Shown in pieces: positions 12,033-14,238 of a stretch of DNA of 14,238 bases; the stretch's first letter is position 1, and each line of letters begins with the position of its first letter. The stretch lies in NCBI GenBank assembly GCA_012839395.1, contig DUNJ01000057.1:1-14238 (forward strand). The letters are read 5' to 3'. The notes under the pieces were generated by a model. It saw only the letters and a list, made by a program, of their open reading frames with translations, was not told the DNA's origin and made no database searches. Origin of the DNA: Tepidimicrobium sp. GTDB lineage: Bacteria > Bacillota > Clostridia > Tissierellales > Tepidimicrobiaceae. The position numbers and the translations under genes were made by a program.

Positions 12033-13391
12033 ATGGATTTTGTAGGTATAGTGGATTTTTTAAATAGTCTCTTATGGGATAAACTTTTGATTTTCCTATT
12101 ATTAGGAACGGGTATCTATTACTCTATTCGCTTAAGGTTTCCCCAGTTTCGCCAGTTTAAAAGGATACACAAGCAAGTATTTGGCGATATGTTTAAAAAA
12201 GGAGAAAAAGCGGATCAAGATGGTATGTCATCTTTCCAAGCTTTAGCAACTGCTATAGCTGCTCAGGTAGGAACTGGAAACTTGGCGGGTGTAGCAACTG
12301 CAATAGCTTCTGGTGGACCTGGTGCCGTTTTCTGGATGTGGATGAGTGCTCTATTTGGAATGGGTACCATATTTGGAGAGGCAGTTTTAGCACAAACATA
12401 TGTGGATAGGGTTGATGGGGAAGTAGTGGGAGGGCCGGCCTATTATTTGAGAAAAGGGACTAATAGTAAATTTTTAGCGGGCTTTTTCGCTATCTCCATA
12501 ATAATAGCGCTAGGATTTGTAGGGAATATGGTTCAATCTAACTCGATTGCAGTAGCCCTAAATTCAGCCTTTAAGATACCTCCGGTAGTGGGCGGAATAA
12601 TAGCGGCAGTTATTGCAGCTTTGATATTTATTGGTGGACTTACTCGAATTGCTTCTTTTACGGAACTAGTGGTACCTTTTATGGCTGTTCTATATGTAGG
12701 TGGCGGCATTATAATAATGGTCTTGAACTATACCCAAATTATTCCGGCGTTTAAGCTTATATTTACATCTGCTTTTTCAGCTAAGGCAGTGGCTGGAGGT
12801 GCTATCGGTGTTACGGTAAAAGAATCCATAAGATATGGAATTTCAAGAGGATTATTCTCCAATGAAGCGGGGATGGGTTCCACACCTCACGCCCATGCAG
12901 TAGCAAAGGTAAATCATCCAGCAGAGCAAGGTTTGGTGGCAATATTTGGTGTTATATTTGATACCATTGTAGTATGCACTATAACGGCATTGGTGAATGT
13001 TATGATGGGAGGGCATACATCTGGCTTAACCGGTATCGAGATGACTCAAGCCTCCTTTGCAACAGCGGTTGGAAATATTGGAGCGATGTTTATAGCAATT
13101 AGCCTATTCTTCTTTGCATTTTCAACTATAATAGCATGGTATTATTTTGGTGAAGCCAATATTAAATTTTTATTTGGAACCAAAGGACTTACACCTTATA
13201 GAATTATAGTAATAGTATTTATATTGCTTGGCTCGGTTCTTGCCGTCGATATAGTATGGGACCTAGCCGATCTATTTAATGGGCTTATGGTATTACCTAA
13301 TATCGTAGGACTCTTGATATTATCACCACAAGTAGTAAAAATCTTAAAAGAATATGAAAGCGGTTTCCTAAAAGGTGAAAAAGTGGAGTAA
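12033..13391 (+). CDS. Sodium:alanine/glycine symporter, AGCS family
   Basis: AGCS proteins import small neutral amino acids such as alanine or glycine using a Na+ (or H+) gradient. The 452-residue product is normal length, with about 11 hydrophobic segments. Family motifs are clear: QVGTGNLAGVATAI (78-91), GGPGAVFWMWMSALFGM (94-110), GGPAYYLRKG (133-142), and SRGLFSNEAGMGSTPHAHA (271-289). A loop with FANIKFLFG-like sequence near 373-382 and a final helix with LPNIVGLLIL follow. AAGGAGGAGG precedes the ATG by 7 bases. It has its own promoter, and a second promoter lies between it and the cyclodeaminase gene, so the two may be co-regulated or independent. The exact substrate cannot be read from sequence. 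Clostridia that ferment amino acids often carry several copies. Confidence 0.94.
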   Translation: MDFVGIVDFLNSLLWDKLLIFLLLGTGIYYSIRLRFPQFRQFKRIHKQVFGDMFKKGEKADQDGMSSFQALATAIAAQVGTGNLAGVATAIASGGPGAVFWMWMSALFGMGTIFGEAVLAQTYVDRVDGEVVGGPAYYLRKGTNSKFLAGFFAISIIIALGFVGNMVQSNSIAVALNSAFKIPPVVGGIIAAVIAALIFIGGLTRIASFTELVVPFMAVLYVGGGIIIMVLNYTQIIPAFKLIFTSAFSAKAVAGGAIGVTVKESIRYGISRGLFSNEAGMGSTPHAHAVAKVNHPAEQGLVAIFGVIFDTIVVCTITALVNVMMGGHTSGLTGIEMTQASFATAVGNIGAMFIAISLFFFAFSTIIAWYYFGEANIKFLFGTKGLTPYRIIVIVFILLGSVLAVDIVWDLADLFNGLMVLPNIVGLLILSPQVVKILKEYESGFLKGEKVE

Positions 13392-13398
13392 CCCCCAT

Positions 13399-13427
13399 TT
13401 GATTATGCTAGCTATATATAATATAAT
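13399..13427 (+). promoter_or_regulatory. Promoter upstream of the cyclodeaminase gene
   Basis: TTGATT (13399-13404, four of six -35 bases) and a perfect TATAAT (13422-13427) are separated by 17 bp. The predicted start near 13434 gives a leader of about 70 bases. That leader can form two nested short pairings, ATAGGA/TCCTAT (13436-13441 / 13472-13477) and TTACC/GGTAA (13442-13446 / 13456-13460). They are too weak to call a riboswitch. The symporter gene ends at 13391 with no terminator in between. Confidence 0.7.
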
Positions 13428-13502
13428 TTACTAGGATAGGATTACCTTTATGTAGGGTAACTGGATATAACTCCTATTAATAATTGAACGGTGGTGGGTT
13501 AA

Positions 13503-14141
13503 ATGATAACGAATGAAAGTGTACAAAGCTATGTAACCAAAGTAGCATCGGGAGATCCTACTCCAGGAGGCGGTAGTGTTGCAGCTTTGGCGGGTAGCTT
13601 AGGTACTGCCTTGACATCTATGGTGGGGAATTTGACAATAGGTAAAAAAGTCTATGAAGAATTGGATGAAGATGTTAAAAAGAAAATGGATGAAGATTTT
13701 GCTGAATTACAGAAGAGTATAGAAAGATTAAATCAGATCGTACATGAAGATACTACGGCATTTGATGGTGTAATGCAGGCCTTTAAATTGCCTAAGGAAA
13801 CTGAAGAGGAAAAGACAAAGAGATCTGAAGCCATTCAAGAAGGATATAAGGTAGCCTTAGAAGTTCCTTTAAAGGCTGCAGAAGAATGCTTCAGAGTACT
13901 AAAATTACAAAGGGTATTTGCAGATTATGGTAATGTAAATGCAATTACCGATGTAGGAGTAGGAGCTTTGTTGGCAGCTGCAGGGGTGGAAGGATCCCTA
14001 TTCAACGTGAAGATCAACTTACTTAGTATAAAGGATAAAGAATACAAAGATAGGATAGAGGAGAAGATGGAGCAATTACTCCAAGATGGAAAAAAATTAA
14101 GGGATAGTATACTTGAAACGGTGTACAAGAGGTTAGGATAA
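13503..14141 (+). CDS. Cyclodeaminase/cyclohydrolase family protein (FTCD_C / FchA-like)
   Basis: The product is a 212-residue, mostly helical cytoplasmic protein of the formimidoyltetrahydrofolate cyclodeaminase family. This family includes the C-terminal half of mammalian FTCD and the clostridial methenyl-tetrahydrofolate cyclohydrolase FchA. These enzymes convert 5-formimino- or 5,10-methenyl-THF in one-carbon metabolism, often linked to histidine, purine or glycine breakdown. The N-terminal PTPGGGSVAALAGSLGTALT (20-39) and the C-terminal NVNAITDVGVGALLAAAGVEG (147-167) are the family hallmarks. There is no formiminotransferase domain and length matches stand-alone FchA. GGTGGTGGG (13490-13498) precedes the ATG at 13503. 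Cyclodeaminase and cyclohydrolase activity cannot be told apart here. A neighbouring glycine/alanine-type symporter fits amino-acid fermentation but does not prove it. Confidence 0.9.
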   Translation: MITNESVQSYVTKVASGDPTPGGGSVAALAGSLGTALTSMVGNLTIGKKVYEELDEDVKKKMDEDFAELQKSIERLNQIVHEDTTAFDGVMQAFKLPKETEEEKTKRSEAIQEGYKVALEVPLKAAEECFRVLKLQRVFADYGNVNAITDVGVGALLAAAGVEGSLFNVKINLLSIKDKEYKDRIEEKMEQLLQDGKKLRDSILETVYKRLG

Positions 14142-14171
14142 AAAAGTGGCCATTCATGGCCACTTTTTTAT
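14140..14171. terminator. Rho-independent terminator after the cyclodeaminase gene
   Basis: The arms AAAAAAGTGGCCAT (14140-14153) and ATGGCCACTTTTTT (14156-14169) pair perfectly around a tight loop (effective loop ATTCAT). The GTGGCC core is followed by six T and TATT. The stem begins on the TAA stop codon (14139-14141). The A-run on the left side would also let it work on the opposite strand. Confidence 0.92.
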
Positions 14172-14185
14172 TGGTATTTATTTAA

Positions 14186-14238
14186 TTTCTTTCATAGAGT
14201 ATTATGATATAATTGTGATATGAAATAATGGAGGTAGA
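14186..14238 (+). promoter_or_regulatory. Promoter and ribosome site of a gene beyond the right edge
   Basis: An extended -10, TGA TATAAT (14205-14213), is followed about 16 bases later by a strong Shine-Dalgarno ATGGAGGT (14228-14235), and the window ends at 14238. The -35 position is poor (TTTCTT, 14186-14191, 16-bp spacing), which extended -10 promoters tolerate. A plus-strand gene should start within a few bases of the window end. Its identity cannot be seen. Confidence 0.6.

Noticed and set aside
13434..13502. THF or other riboswitch in the cyclodeaminase leader
   Set aside because: Only two short pairings (6 and 5 bp) are seen in a 70-base leader. It lacks the conserved core of known THF riboswitches and has no expression platform.
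1..14238. Mobile element, CRISPR array, prophage or novel defence system
   Set aside because: All major frames belong to recognised housekeeping, transporter or metabolic families. There are no transposase motifs, no regularly spaced repeats and no long direct repeats. The window does not show a previously undescribed multi-gene system.

Overview
The window is a replication-origin region from an AT-rich, low-GC Gram-positive chromosome, most likely an anaerobic spore-forming clostridium in the broad sense (Clostridia/Tissierellia). This rests on the gene order dnaA | oriC | rpmH-rnpA-yidD-yidC-jag-mnmE-mnmG-rsmG-noc-parA-parB, strong AGGAGG ribosome sites, near-consensus sigma-A promoters, an Na+/alanine (AGCS) symporter, a folate cyclodeaminase of the clostridial FchA type, and a YtaF-like sporulation membrane protein. 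I cannot name the genus from sequence alone.

Layout. 1-36 is the AT-rich start of what should be the dnaA-dnaN intergenic region. dnaA (37-1374) is on the minus strand and runs away from a 600-bp non-coding region (1375-1974). That region holds at least eleven DnaA-box 9-mers in both orientations, followed by a consensus promoter for rpmH. From rpmH (1975) to parB (10904) every gene is on the plus strand, co-oriented with the rightward fork. They cover ribosome and RNase P (rpmH, rnpA), membrane protein insertion (yidD, yidC), RNA binding (jag/khpB), tRNA wobble-uridine modification (mnmE, mnmG), 16S rRNA methylation (rsmG), a Noc-type ParB paralogue (noc), and chromosome partition (parA/soj, parB/spo0J). 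rpmH, at 44 codons, is the smallest convincing gene.

Two perfect parS sites (TGTTTCACGTGAAACA) flank parA-parB. Each sits at the centre of a longer perfect palindrome (36 bp and 40 bp) whose outer arms are unrelated. The second overlaps the stop codons of the convergent genes parB and ytaF. It can therefore be both the ParB-loading centromere and a bidirectional terminator.

The right part (10932-14238) is less conserved. It has a YtaF-like gene on the minus strand, a 480-bp gap with a possible 16-codon ORF and a strong extended -10 promoter, an AGCS amino acid:sodium symporter, and a stand-alone cyclodeaminase/cyclohydrolase with its own promoter and a clear terminator. The right edge carries a promoter and Shine-Dalgarno for a next gene whose start is outside the window.

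I found no tRNA, rRNA, insertion sequence, CRISPR array, prophage or defence system. This is mainly a conserved housekeeping region. The observations most worth checking are the parS/terminator fusions, a Noc with the full Noc specificity code but no visible membrane-targeting helix, and several start-codon corrections (mnmG, noc, ytaF).
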